Assembly (NCBI RefSeq): GCF_002104995.1
Contig: NW_024468257.1
Span: 844,849 to 908,848 of the forward strand
Direction of reading: 5' to 3'
Source of the DNA: Linderina pennispora
Lineage: Eukaryota > Kickxellomycota > Kickxellomycetes > Kickxellales > Kickxellaceae
Length of the DNA stretch: 64,000 bases
Shown here: positions 9,808 through 19,057 of the stretch, in pieces
How positions within the stretch are numbered: position 1 is the first letter of the stretch
Layout: the number at the start of each line of letters is the position of its first letter
Program-made: the position numbers and the translations under genes
The notes under the pieces: generated by a model
The model's database searches: none
The model's input: the letters and a program-made list of their open reading frames with translations, nothing else
Told to the model about the DNA's origin: nothing

Positions 9808-12800
9808 TCAGGGTGAGACGTCTTCGATTCGCACGAGCCCACCGGCTCCTCCACTGGCAATCCACGACGACGAACTTCTGTTCCTCGACCACGCACACAC
9901 CTGCACGGCAATTTGCGGCGGGAAGATGTTTACCTGCTTCGTGCCGCCACCAGGCTTGTGGGCTCGGGCCTGCACCGGCTGCCGGCCCACACACACAGGC
10001 CGTCCACTGATCCCTGGCGTCTCCTTGTCACCAGTGACGTCGCCATCCATCTCAACATCAATATCATCGTACTCCCACAGCAGGCGGTAAATCCGGCGGT
10101 ACAGAGGCGGGATCTTCTTGGCAGGCAGCAGCCACCCGTAGTTTTGCACCATCAGATCGCCACCCTCGGCCACAGCGCCGTAGTATGTGTGGAACTCGGA
10201 TGCTTGCGCCATCAGCACTTTGCCGTCCACCTTCATGCAGAGGAACGTGCTGCAGTCGTAGTTGTCGTTCCAGTGCACGGGCTGGTCGCCGCGCCGCCCG
10301 CCCAGCGCCCTGCCAGGTGGCTGGTCGCGTGGCGGCTGGTGCAGGCACGACAGCATCCAGGGGTCGTTGCCGTTGGGCGATATATCGGGGGATATCACGC
10401 GAAGAATGTTGTCTGGGTCGCTCATCACTAGACTGGCGGTTTCGTGCAGCCAGATAAGGCATCGGGGGTGCCCCGGATGGCACGCCAGCGGGTTCGTGTA
10501 GCGCAGCGGGAATGCCAAGCATATCTGCTTCATCCGTCCATCGTTGCCAACAGTGAGCACCTGGACGTTTCGCGGCCCGATTTGCCTAAACCCGGATTCC
10601 TGTTGGGGACAGGTTATGTCATCGAACATGGGCACTGCAGAGAGGACTGCGCTTTGATGGAGCTTGGCCGCTATCATGGGGAACAGCTTCATCTGATGGC
10701 CCCTGGTCTGCAATTGGCTGCGCCTCAATATACGGCCATTGATGGCCGAGAACGCGCCGCTGCACAGAGATGGACTCGGCCAGCGACCACAACGTTAAAT
10801 GGCCACTCGATGTGCCTGCCATCACCACACTGCTGCCAACCCAGTCCATGCTGGTAAATATTCCATGCACCCATCTTGTTTCCAGCACACTCCGCTGGCC
10901 AGTGCAGGTACACTGGCTCGCCCTCACCAACCCCAGCCGCTGCCCGGAGCGCTTCAGACGCCGGAATGCCGCACACCCGTAAATACCCGTCGCCAAAGAT
11001 TGCCGCCAGGTATCCTCGAACAGCAAGACCCTCGCCACCCGAATCCTCGGGCATCGAGATCGGGCACCACTTGAGCGAGATGCACCGGCCAAAATTGTGC
11101 ACCAGAGCCATATCGAGCAGGCACTCGGACCCCTCGGTGTCCAGGCGCCAAATTTGTATCGACCCGGGCGCAGGCATCACTTCCTTGCTGCTGTTCAGAT
11201 ACTTCATGTTCTCCTTGTATGTACCCATGCATTCCCCCCACGGTAACAAAATCGTGCTTTGGCTTGACACCCTCTGCTACTGGCACCCAGTCGATTGACC
11301 ACACCGATATGCCAGCATTTATCGCCCACCCGCGCGTGTCGCATGCCAAGGGCTCCGCCTTGAGCATGTCCACACGCAACCATGCCGTTCTCGAGTGCCT
11401 GCGCGTTCGCGTTTAGCATGCGGATGTCAAGCGCGCTGTTCTCTGACGCACTGGTGTCATCTGGATCGTTTAGAAATGGCGGCAGATGTGACTTGGGAGG
11501 CGAACGCTCAATATCCCAGCTTTGAGAGATCCATCCGGGCATTGCGCATCAGCATCCATATCGGTTCAGCGAATCCGACATCGATCCGGGTAGGGTTCGG
11601 ACCATGGTCTTTGGGCTTCGGGCCGTCCCACTCAGTGACCTGTTTAATGTGTCTCAGCTTCATTTGGTGATTTCGGAATGGCCTCCTTTGCTGGCCATGG
11701 CTTTCTCGTCTTTCTCGGCTTCTTTGTGCTGGGGCGACCCCTGCTGTTTTGTGTGGATGTTGTGGATACTGCGTCAGATTCGTCCGGCTCACCGAGGTCC
11801 TCTAGCTCGTCCAAATCCTCTTTCTCCTCGCTTATTCACACTGATGGCATCTGACAACTGGTCGTCGTCGCTGGGGAACAGTCTCCGGATCAGCAGTAAA
11901 TTCGTCTTCTTCATCGTCGCTGCCACTGTTGAAGAACAGAAATCGACGGATCGATCTGCTCAGCATAGTTGATCTGGGCCACTGAACGGCGGCTGCGACT
12001 CCTTTCTTGTCTGGGCAGCATGGGAGTTGAGCAGTTCATCGACTGTGGGCTGGGCCGGTGCTGCTGCATTCTTGGGTGGACGACCGCGACGGCGCGGTGC
12101 ACTGACCGTAGTCAAGTCTGCAGGCTGCATTCTTTGGAGGGCGACCACGCCGGCGAGGTACATCGCTGGTGGTGCTTGTAGCTTGTTTCAGGTGCTGCAC
12201 TTGCTGCTGGTGCTGGTCCAGCTGATACAGAGCCATTCTTTGGTGGGCGACCACGACGACGTGGAGCACCAATATCGGTGCTACCTGCTGATTCGGCTGC
12301 CACTCCTACACTGGCTGCAGTTGGCCTGTTCTTTGGTGGACGCCCACGACGACGCGTACCATCTACGCTAGTCACAGTTTTCCTGTGGTGGCAGCGTTGA
12401 TGCTTCTGCCGCTGTTGTTGGCTGCTGATGCTGCTGAGGTACTCTTTGGTGGACGTCCACGGCGGCGCGGTACAACTACGGGATCATTCACCGGTTCCTC
12501 GGGCGATCCGAATCTCAGAATGTGCCTCTGGTACCGATCTCCGGTTTTTACTGCCCTTGGGTCTGCCGCGGGGCCGACCACTAGGAACCGGCTCCTCCTG
12601 CTCATTACTCGGTTTCTCTGATACCTCTGACTCAGCTGCTGCTTGCCCCTTGGGCTTAGTCTTGCTGCCTCTTGGCCGTCCTATGGGCCGTTTACTGGCG
12701 TCATCCCTTTCGCTTTTTTTGCTCGAGGCCTTTTGCTTTAACGGGGCGACCACGCCAAGCGAAAGTGCTGGTGCTGGTCCATCGTCTGCAGCAGGATCTT

Positions 12801-13020
12801 GCTCAGCAGCTGGCGTCGGGCTAGCGCCGCGCCCGCGTTTGGCTGGTTTCTGCTGCTCAATGCCGTCCTGCTGTGCTATAGAGTCGTGTGCGCGTTTTCG
12901 AGTGACAGCGCCTTCTGCTATCTCAGACTGCTTGCGCGGACCGAAAAACTTGCTGAGACTAGTCTGCTTTGGTGTCTGCAGCTTGCTGCTGGTAGGCGAA
13001 TTTCTTCCACTGCGACCCAT
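9808..13020 (-). CDS. AT-hook and WD40 protein resembling TFIIIC subunit Tfc6/Sfc6, many apparent frameshifts
   Basis: Read from 13020 leftwards, coding sense continues through all frames without a gap. The N-terminus MGRSGRNSP leads to a PIP-box-like QTSLSKFF (about residues 22-29), then GRPRGSK and RPRGRPKGSK motifs, then at least four RRRGRPPK AT-hooks (about 12440, 12335, 12260, 12145) and another at 12075. An acidic stretch (EDLDELEDLGEPDE) and a basic one follow, then WD40-like sequence: ISVWSIDWVPV, GSIQIWRLDTEG, HNFGRCISLKWCPI, LAAIFGDGYLRV and VMAGTSSGHLTLWSL. The HNFG...KWCP...FGDG order resembles TFIIIC subunit Tfc6/GTF3C2, which helps TFIIIC bind tRNA genes. At least ten frame changes occur, nearly all +1. 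Treating the halves as one gene is inference. Alternatives are two genes or a pseudogene. Confidence 0.55.
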
Positions 13021-13283
13021 GCTGAATGATAGTAAAAAAAAAAGTGTGCGGTGAACTCGCGGAGACAGAAAGCGTTTGGAGCCGAATACCTCGTTTTTGC
13101 TCGCGACAAGCATCGAACTCACGCGCGAGTCGTAAAATTTTTATTTTGCAGCGAGAACCACAAGCGTAGCGAGTCGATTGCAAGCGATATACTTTGCCAG
13201 CCATGGTTTCGCAAGCTTCGAACCTCCCGCCTTCTCCCCGAACCAACAGCTCGCTTATTCACACCGCTCTCTACTTGTACATT
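13021..13283. promoter_or_regulatory. Divergent promoter between the TFIIIC-like gene and TFIIH p52
   Basis: Only 263 bp separate the two divergent starts, so both promoters must lie here. The stretch has an A9 run (13034-13042) and a T-rich segment (13136-13147). I see no clear TATA box. Confidence 0.45.
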
Positions 13284-14690
13284 ATGTCTTCAGCAGCAGC
13301 AGGACAGGTCGCACCGATGGGCAGCGAGGGTGCCTTCAAGTCGACAATCGCCGAGTACCTGGAGGACTTGCCGGCGCAGTTCTGCCAGCAGCTGTTCACA
13401 AAGCCTGCCGCTTGCCTGGCCATTTTCCGGCTCCTGTCAACGCTGGGGAAGCATATCATCATGTCAATGCTGTACCTGGACGCGCCTATCGAGCTCACCG
13501 ATGTTTTGCAGTGGGCGAAGCCGGGCAAGACGAAATCATTCAAGTCCAAGATCCACCGGCTGCGCAAGCTGCGAATCCTGGTGGAGAACTCTGGCAAGGT
13601 GTCGCTGGACCCGATGTTTAGGCAGGAGCTCCGGAATGCGCTGACGGGCGGTGGTGACTTTGGCAGCTTTGGTATTCCAGCTACCACGCGCGACCTGCGG
13701 ATCACTGAGGCATGGCTGGAAAAGTATGCAAACGAAAAGTGGGAGGCGATTTTGCACTTCATGGTCGGGCAGAATGCCGAGATGCCTCAGCCCTCGGACA
13801 GCGTCCTGCACATCCTCAAGATGTCTCGGCTAATGGAGCGGCGCGAAGGCGACATGCGGATCACAAACAGTGGGTTCCAGTTTCTGCTGCAAGATGTCAG
13901 CTCGCAGGTGTGGACTGTCCTGCTGCAGTATCTGAGGCTGGCCGAGGATCAGAACATGGACGTGGTGGAAGTGCTGAACTTTTTGTTCCAGCTCGTCGGG
14001 CTTCAGCTAGGCATAGCGTATAGGACAGACCGGTTCTCCCAAAGCCAGCGCAAGATGCTCAGCGAGCTCAAGGACTTTGGACTCATGTACCAGCAAGGCG
14101 ACGTGTTTTATCCGACCCAGCTGGTGACATCGCTGACCAGCGCCATGAACGCCGAGCACACCTCTAACAACGGGCAGGTGTCAACCACTGAGATGTCGGC
14201 AGATGGCTACGTCATCCTTGAGACAAACTGCCGCGTGTATGCCTATACGTCGTCGCCGTTGCAGATTGCGATCCTGAACCTGTTTGTGCACCTGGTCAGC
14301 CGGTTCCCCAACTTTGTCACCGGCGTCATCACGCGCGACAGTATCCGACGCGCCTTGTCAAACGGCATCACAGCGGACCAGATCGTAACATACATGACAG
14401 TGTATGCCCACCCGCATATGCGTAACCAGATGCCAGTGCTGCCCATCACGGTGACTGATCAGATACGGCTGTGGGAGAACGAGCGGAATCGGCTGAAACC
14501 GACGGCGTCGTACTTTTACAAGGACTTCCACCAGCGGCAGGACTTTGAGCGCGTATACAAGTATGCGGAGGATCTGGGCGCAATTCTCTGGTGCAACATC
14601 GAGAAACGGCAGATTGTGGTTACCCCGGCTGCCCATGTGGTGATCATGCAGTACGTAAGAGGCCACAGAAAACCGGAACAGCGGGGGTAA
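13284..14690 (+). CDS. TFB2: TFIIH core subunit p52 (Tfb2/GTF2H4)
   Basis: p52 anchors and stimulates the XPB/Ssl2 ATPase in TFIIH, used in Pol II initiation and nucleotide excision repair. The 468-residue frame is intact. I chose the Met at 13284 (MSSAAAGQ) because conserved sequence begins soon after; an upstream in-frame Met at 13194 would add 30 weakly conserved residues. Recognisable blocks are YLEDLPAQFCQQLFTKPAACLAIFRLL near the N-terminus, winged-helix repeats (LRKLRILVE, HILKMSRLM), SSQVWTVLLQYL, then VILETNCRVYAYTSSPLQIAIL and SRFPNFVTGVITRDSI. The C-terminal RLWENERNRL leads into the small domain that binds the p8/Tfb5 subunit. It is divergent from the TFIIIC-like gene. Confidence 0.95.
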   Translation: MSSAAAGQVAPMGSEGAFKSTIAEYLEDLPAQFCQQLFTKPAACLAIFRLLSTLGKHIIMSMLYLDAPIELTDVLQWAKPGKTKSFKSKIHRLRKLRILVENSGKVSLDPMFRQELRNALTGGGDFGSFGIPATTRDLRITEAWLEKYANEKWEAILHFMVGQNAEMPQPSDSVLHILKMSRLMERREGDMRITNSGFQFLLQDVSSQVWTVLLQYLRLAEDQNMDVVEVLNFLFQLVGLQLGIAYRTDRFSQSQRKMLSELKDFGLMYQQGDVFYPTQLVTSLTSAMNAEHTSNNGQVSTTEMSADGYVILETNCRVYAYTSSPLQIAILNLFVHLVSRFPNFVTGVITRDSIRRALSNGITADQIVTYMTVYAHPHMRNQMPVLPITVTDQIRLWENERNRLKPTASYFYKDFHQRQDFERVYKYAEDLGAILWCNIEKRQIVVTPAAHVVIMQYVRGHRKPEQRG

Positions 14691-14873
14691 AGACATGGGA
14701 TGAATACCCCAGATTTGGGATAGACTTTTCTATGTCTTAGTTGCAGATACACGCTTTCGATGTTTCTTGCAGAGCATACCCATGCCGTGTATAAAACTAG
14801 GACAAGCTGGCCCGGCGACTGCCCGATCTTTTCTTTTCGCGACACTAGCAGTTTGTTTTTACTTTTTTTGTTA

Positions 14874-17603
14874 ATGGACGACGCCTCCCACACTAATCTT
14901 GCGCATACAACGCTGCTCGTTAGCGGCATGACCTGTGCTGCCTGCGTCAATACAGTCGAGCAGCAGCTGAAGAGCTCTGGCGCCAAAACGGTCTCAGCCG
15001 ATCTCATGACTGGGCTGACCACAGTCGTACACGATGCTGGGCTTCTCTCCAGCGACAATGTGTGCGAATGCATCGCTTCCTTAGGGCTTGAGGCCGAGGT
15101 TTTGCAGACACACCAGCCAGTCGATAGAATGCTGGACCAGAGCGAGGAGGCCTGGCTTGAGTTCAGAGTGCCTGTCGCTGACGCACAGCTGCCAACTGTC
15201 ACCCTGGAACACACCGCAGGCGTAGTTTCAGTCTGTGTTGCCGAGGATAATTCGGCAGTCAGCGTGCGGTACTTGCCAAAGGTGGTAGGTGAGCGCGAGA
15301 TCGTGGAGAAATTGAAAGAGACTGGTGTGGAGGTACGCGAAGAAGTAGCAGTGATAGCCCCAAACCCATCGCGGATAGCTGCTCAGCGCATGCACCAACA
15401 CCAGCGCTCCGCTGGCAGGCGGTTCCTCGTTTCACTCATATTCGCAGTACCAGCCCTGCTCTTGATGCTGCTGAACTCGATGCTGGCGCTCTCGCATCCC
15501 ATATACAGGTTTCTGCACAAACGCACAGCAGGCTTGTACACACCTCATACAGCATGCATGTTTGTGCTTGCTACGCTGTGCCAGATCGTCCTGGGCTCCC
15601 GGTTCTACATGCACGCAGCCAAGGCGCTGCTAAAGGCACGCACGGCTAACATGGATGTGCTGGTAGTGCTAGGCACAACAATGGCATATGCAGGCTCGAT
15701 TGTGAGCACGGTCATGGGGTGTAGCGATTTCTTCGAGACGCCGATATATCTCATCTCGTTTGTGCTGCTGGGCAGGTGGCTCGAGTCAACAGCCCGCGGA
15801 CGCAGCGCCAGCACTGTGGCATCGCTGATTGCACTGCAGCCGCAAACCGCGGTCCTGGCCGATGGGGCCGTTATTGGCGTTGAGGAGATCAAGCCTGGCG
15901 ACCTGATTTTGGTCAGTGGAGCGTCGCACATTCCGTGCGACGGCATTATCGTGCAAGGTCGGACATACGTCGATGAGTCGCTGATAACTGGCGAGTCGTG
16001 CAGCGTGGCCAAGGCACCAGGCTCGAATGTGGTTGGCGGGTCGTTCAACCAGATGCGCAACATCCAGATCCGCGCTACTGCAGCAACCGACAGATCGGTG
16101 CTGTCTCGGATTATCCAGCTTGTTCGCGATGCGCAGGCCAACAAGCCCAGGCTGCAGCAGGTTGCCGACCGGGTCGCCTCCAAGTTTGTAGTGCTTGTCA
16201 CCGTCGCATCTGTGCTGGTCTTCATTGTGTGGATAGCTGTGGGGGCGCGCGGCGGGATCAAACGCCAGTGGATCGAGAGCAAGGGCATGGCCAATCACCA
16301 GCACAACCTGCATGACAAGGAGCGGCTCACACGTATCTATGACACGATCTTCGCCTTGCTCAACGCCATCAGCGTGCTGGTCATCGCGTGCCCCTGTGCG
16401 CTTGGTCTGGCAGCACCTACAGCGATCATGGTAGGTACTGGCGTGGCTGCGCGCCTGGGGATCCTAATCAAGGGCGGCGGGGTGGTCATGGAGGCTGCTA
16501 GCAAGGTTGATGTTGTGGTATTTGACAAGACTGGGACGCTGACGCAGGGCCATCCGTCGGTGGTCGACTTGCGCGAATTGCGTGGGCTGCCGCCAGGCTG
16601 CAAGGGCTGGATATACAGCGCCATCCACGCGATCGAGAGCATGAGCAACCACCCACTGGCCTCTGCTGTGCGGCAGTTCATTGAAATGCATACCCGGATC
16701 ACCCAGGACATCGAGATCTGGGAACACGAGGAGGTGCCGGGCTGCGGCACCCGCGCTCTAGTCAGCGTGCCAGACGACCTGCGGGAGCACCTGGGCTGGG
16801 GCGAGTCGCAGAAGGCGTATCTGAGTATCGGCAGGGAGGGCTGGGTGTGGGCGGACACGTCGTTTGTCAGCTCGCTGTCGCCAGAGGAGCGCAGCGAGCG
16901 AGAGTGCAAGAGGCAGTGGGAGACCAACGGATACACTCTCGTTTCCGTGTGCCTGCAGCCGAAGCGCAGCCACGACGTGCGCCAGGCATCCTGGCCTGTG
17001 CCTGCCTGCCCGCTCCTGTCATTTGCTGTCGACGACCAAGTGCGCCAAGAGGCCAAGTTTGTCATCGACAGCCTGCAGCGTAGTGGAGTCGAGGTGTGGG
17101 TTGTGTCGGGCGACAAGGCCGAGGTCGTCCAGGTAGTGGCCAACCAGCTAGGCATCAGGAACATTATCGCCGGCGTGCTGCCAGGCGAAAAGTGCGAGCG
17201 CATACGCGGGCTACAGTTTGCTGGCGATCGGCGCAGGGTCGTGGCCATGGTCGGCGATGGAATTAACGATGCGCCAGCTCTGGCCCAGGCCGATATTGGG
17301 ATTGCTGTGGACTCAGGCACGGCCACGGCCATTGAGACCGCGCCCGTGGTCCTGATGCGCCCGTCTCTGCTGCCGCTTCTGACCTTTTTTGACATCTCCC
17401 TGGTGACGATGCGCCGCGTCAAGCTGAACTTTATCTGGGCATCTGGCTACAACCTCGTGTGCCTGCCCATTGCCGCCGGAGTGCTCTACCCGGTGATCGG
17501 ACGCGGTCTTCCACCCGCTATGGCTGGCCTTCTCATGGTGCTTAGCAGTTTTACGGTAATGCTGAGCAGCCTTTCATTAAAGCTCTATAGAGGCAAGTAC
17601 TAA
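14874..17603 (+). CDS. CCC2: P1B-type copper-transporting ATPase (Ccc2/ATP7-like)
   Basis: This is a Cu(I) pump that loads copper into the secretory pathway in fungi. The 909-residue frame starts at MDDASHTN. Domains in order: a heavy-metal domain with GMTCAAC (Cys21 and Cys24); a second HMA-like fold (about residues 100-165) lacking any CxxC; membrane spans; the actuator TGES near residue 371; the transport motif CPC near 506 (VIACPCALGLAAPTA); the phosphorylated Asp in DKTGT near 551; the P1B-specific SNHP near 592; the hinge GDGINDAPALAQ near 793; and terminal spans with YN (ASGYNLV) and MVLSS, the copper-binding pattern of Cu(I) pumps. Only one canonical metal-binding CxxC remains. Its stop lies 7 bp from the stop of the convergent FAM32A gene. 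Confidence 0.95.
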   Translation: MDDASHTNLAHTTLLVSGMTCAACVNTVEQQLKSSGAKTVSADLMTGLTTVVHDAGLLSSDNVCECIASLGLEAEVLQTHQPVDRMLDQSEEAWLEFRVPVADAQLPTVTLEHTAGVVSVCVAEDNSAVSVRYLPKVVGEREIVEKLKETGVEVREEVAVIAPNPSRIAAQRMHQHQRSAGRRFLVSLIFAVPALLLMLLNSMLALSHPIYRFLHKRTAGLYTPHTACMFVLATLCQIVLGSRFYMHAAKALLKARTANMDVLVVLGTTMAYAGSIVSTVMGCSDFFETPIYLISFVLLGRWLESTARGRSASTVASLIALQPQTAVLADGAVIGVEEIKPGDLILVSGASHIPCDGIIVQGRTYVDESLITGESCSVAKAPGSNVVGGSFNQMRNIQIRATAATDRSVLSRIIQLVRDAQANKPRLQQVADRVASKFVVLVTVASVLVFIVWIAVGARGGIKRQWIESKGMANHQHNLHDKERLTRIYDTIFALLNAISVLVIACPCALGLAAPTAIMVGTGVAARLGILIKGGGVVMEAASKVDVVVFDKTGTLTQGHPSVVDLRELRGLPPGCKGWIYSAIHAIESMSNHPLASAVRQFIEMHTRITQDIEIWEHEEVPGCGTRALVSVPDDLREHLGWGESQKAYLSIGREGWVWADTSFVSSLSPEERSERECKRQWETNGYTLVSVCLQPKRSHDVRQASWPVPACPLLSFAVDDQVRQEAKFVIDSLQRSGVEVWVVSGDKAEVVQVVANQLGIRNIIAGVLPGEKCERIRGLQFAGDRRRVVAMVGDGINDAPALAQADIGIAVDSGTATAIETAPVVLMRPSLLPLLTFFDISLVTMRRVKLNFIWASGYNLVCLPIAAGVLYPVIGRGLPPAMAGLLMVLSSFTVMLSSLSLKLYRGKY

Positions 17604-17610
17604 TAAACCG

Positions 17611-17919
17611 TTATCCCGGGCCGACCTTTGGCATCTCGTTGTGCTCAGGTGCCTGCTCCAGCTTGTTGTTGAATTCGCGCACCCGTTCGCTATGCGATTT
17701 GGCCGCCATCTTTTCGATCCGCTCCATCTGCCGTTTGCGCTGCACCTGCTCGAACTTTCTTTCGGCCTCGGTCTGCGTGACTGCCTGGACTACTGGCTCC
17801 GAGTCCTTCGATTCCTTGTGGTGGCGCTTTTTAGACTTTTTAGACTTTTTCTTGAACAGTTTCGAGTCCTTTTTGAGTTTGAGCGACCCGTGGACGACGC
17901 CGTTGTCGTATGCCGACAT
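17611..17919 (-). CDS. FAM32A family protein
   Basis: The 102-residue protein starts at MSAYDNGVVHGSLKLK. It has the FAM32A plan: a short N-terminus with GSLKLK, a Lys-rich basic block (KKKSKKSKKRHHK), then TEAERKFEQVQRKRQMERIEKMAAKSHSERVREFNNKLE and the terminal EHNEMPKVGPG. Vertebrate FAM32A has been found in late spliceosomes, where it reaches the active site; a similar role here is inferred from homology. An upstream in-frame Met (17973) would add 18 unrelated residues. The gene converges with CCC2 with almost no gap. Confidence 0.9.
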   Translation of the reverse strand: MSAYDNGVVHGSLKLKKDSKLFKKKSKKSKKRHHKESKDSEPVVQAVTQTEAERKFEQVQRKRQMERIEKMAAKSHSERVREFNNKLEQAPEHNEMPKVGPG

Positions 17920-19057
17920 GGTTGGAAGCAGAGTGTGGGTGATATGACAAGCGTGCATCGCCCATGTCGCCACCCTGCTGCATAGTGATGAAGCATGACG
18001 GCAGTAGCGTATGGGTACTACCCGAAATCACTCAATTACCTTACATTAGTAATCTCGTGAACACGAAAACTATCGGTCCAGTCGGTGCGCTATTTTTACA
18101 CCATGCCGATCGACGTAGACAAGAGGAAAAAAAAGGTGTGCTTTGTAATGACAAAGTACAAGGCATCGACGTGCATCTGGCGCGTACTAATAATCACCTG
18201 AATTCTGGGCGAGACACAGTGCCAATACACACCCTCCAGACTTGGCATAGTGGAGGCCCGGTGCAATAGGAAATGATCGGCAAATAAAGGCATTGGAGCG
18301 TTGCACACCGCACAGGCAGAGAGGTTAGGCTTTTCATTCCGTGGCCGACGACTGTATTCGCTGGTGACACTGGCTTCAGAATCCCGATCAACACTATATT
18401 GTGGAGTAAGCGCGCGACGAAAGACTCAAGCCCGTGAGGTCGAGAGAAAAGGGCCCAGGTGTTTGTGCTTGCCCAGTTTTTCCAGACTGCTCGCTGCCAA
18501 ACGATGCCTCCCTTCTCTCTCTGCTTCTGACAGCTTTTTTTATTTTCGATTTTCATCTCTTTGCGACCCACTTGCTCAGCTGGACATACGCTTCGCACCT
18601 GCTGAGTTTTTTTTTGTATTTCTGCATCTGTCTATAAATAGACCCGCGTCTGTGTCCATTATCCCCTTCTTGGCTTGATTTACAGGTACGGTGTGCTAAG
18701 GCTATCTGCAGATATGTGGTTTATGGCCCCTCTCTGCTCGGCAAAGGGTCTCCTCCACACTCGCCAAATCTCTTTACTTGCAACAGCATAGTATACCACC
18801 AACAAAAAAGTATCTGGCCTCTATCCAAACGCTCAATTCCAGCACGCTCTGGTCGGTTAACGCCTTGGAAGGATTTGCACGGCAACTGCAACCGAACGGA
18901 ACCGCTTCGCAGACCACAAAAACAACAACAGAAATTTTTCTCAAACCAGTGCTAATCACCCAAGCTCTCTTGTTCTAACTCGCCGTGGCTTTGTCTCCCT
19001 CTCCTTCACATCCTCTTCTACATCCAACATTTTCACATATAGTATTTCTAAAGGCTT
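17920..19057. other. Divergent intergenic region, 1.1 kb, no gene recognised
   Basis: The stretch separates the FAM32A-like gene (minus) from the TBC gene (plus). It holds a good TATA box at 18632-18639 and pyrimidine-rich tracts nearby, suggesting a plus-strand transcript with a long 5' leader or an unseen 5' intron before the TBC start. Small open frames on both strands look random. Confidence 0.5.
18632..18639 (+). promoter_or_regulatory. TATA box (TATAAATA)
   Basis: A consensus TATAAATA lies about 420 bp upstream of the TBC-domain gene start and is followed by pyrimidine-rich sequence. Assignment to that gene is by position only. Confidence 0.45.

Noticed and set aside
16337..17422. 361-codon open frame antisense to the copper ATPase
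   Set aside because: It is the complement of well-conserved P-type ATPase domains; GC-rich genes commonly produce such antisense frames.
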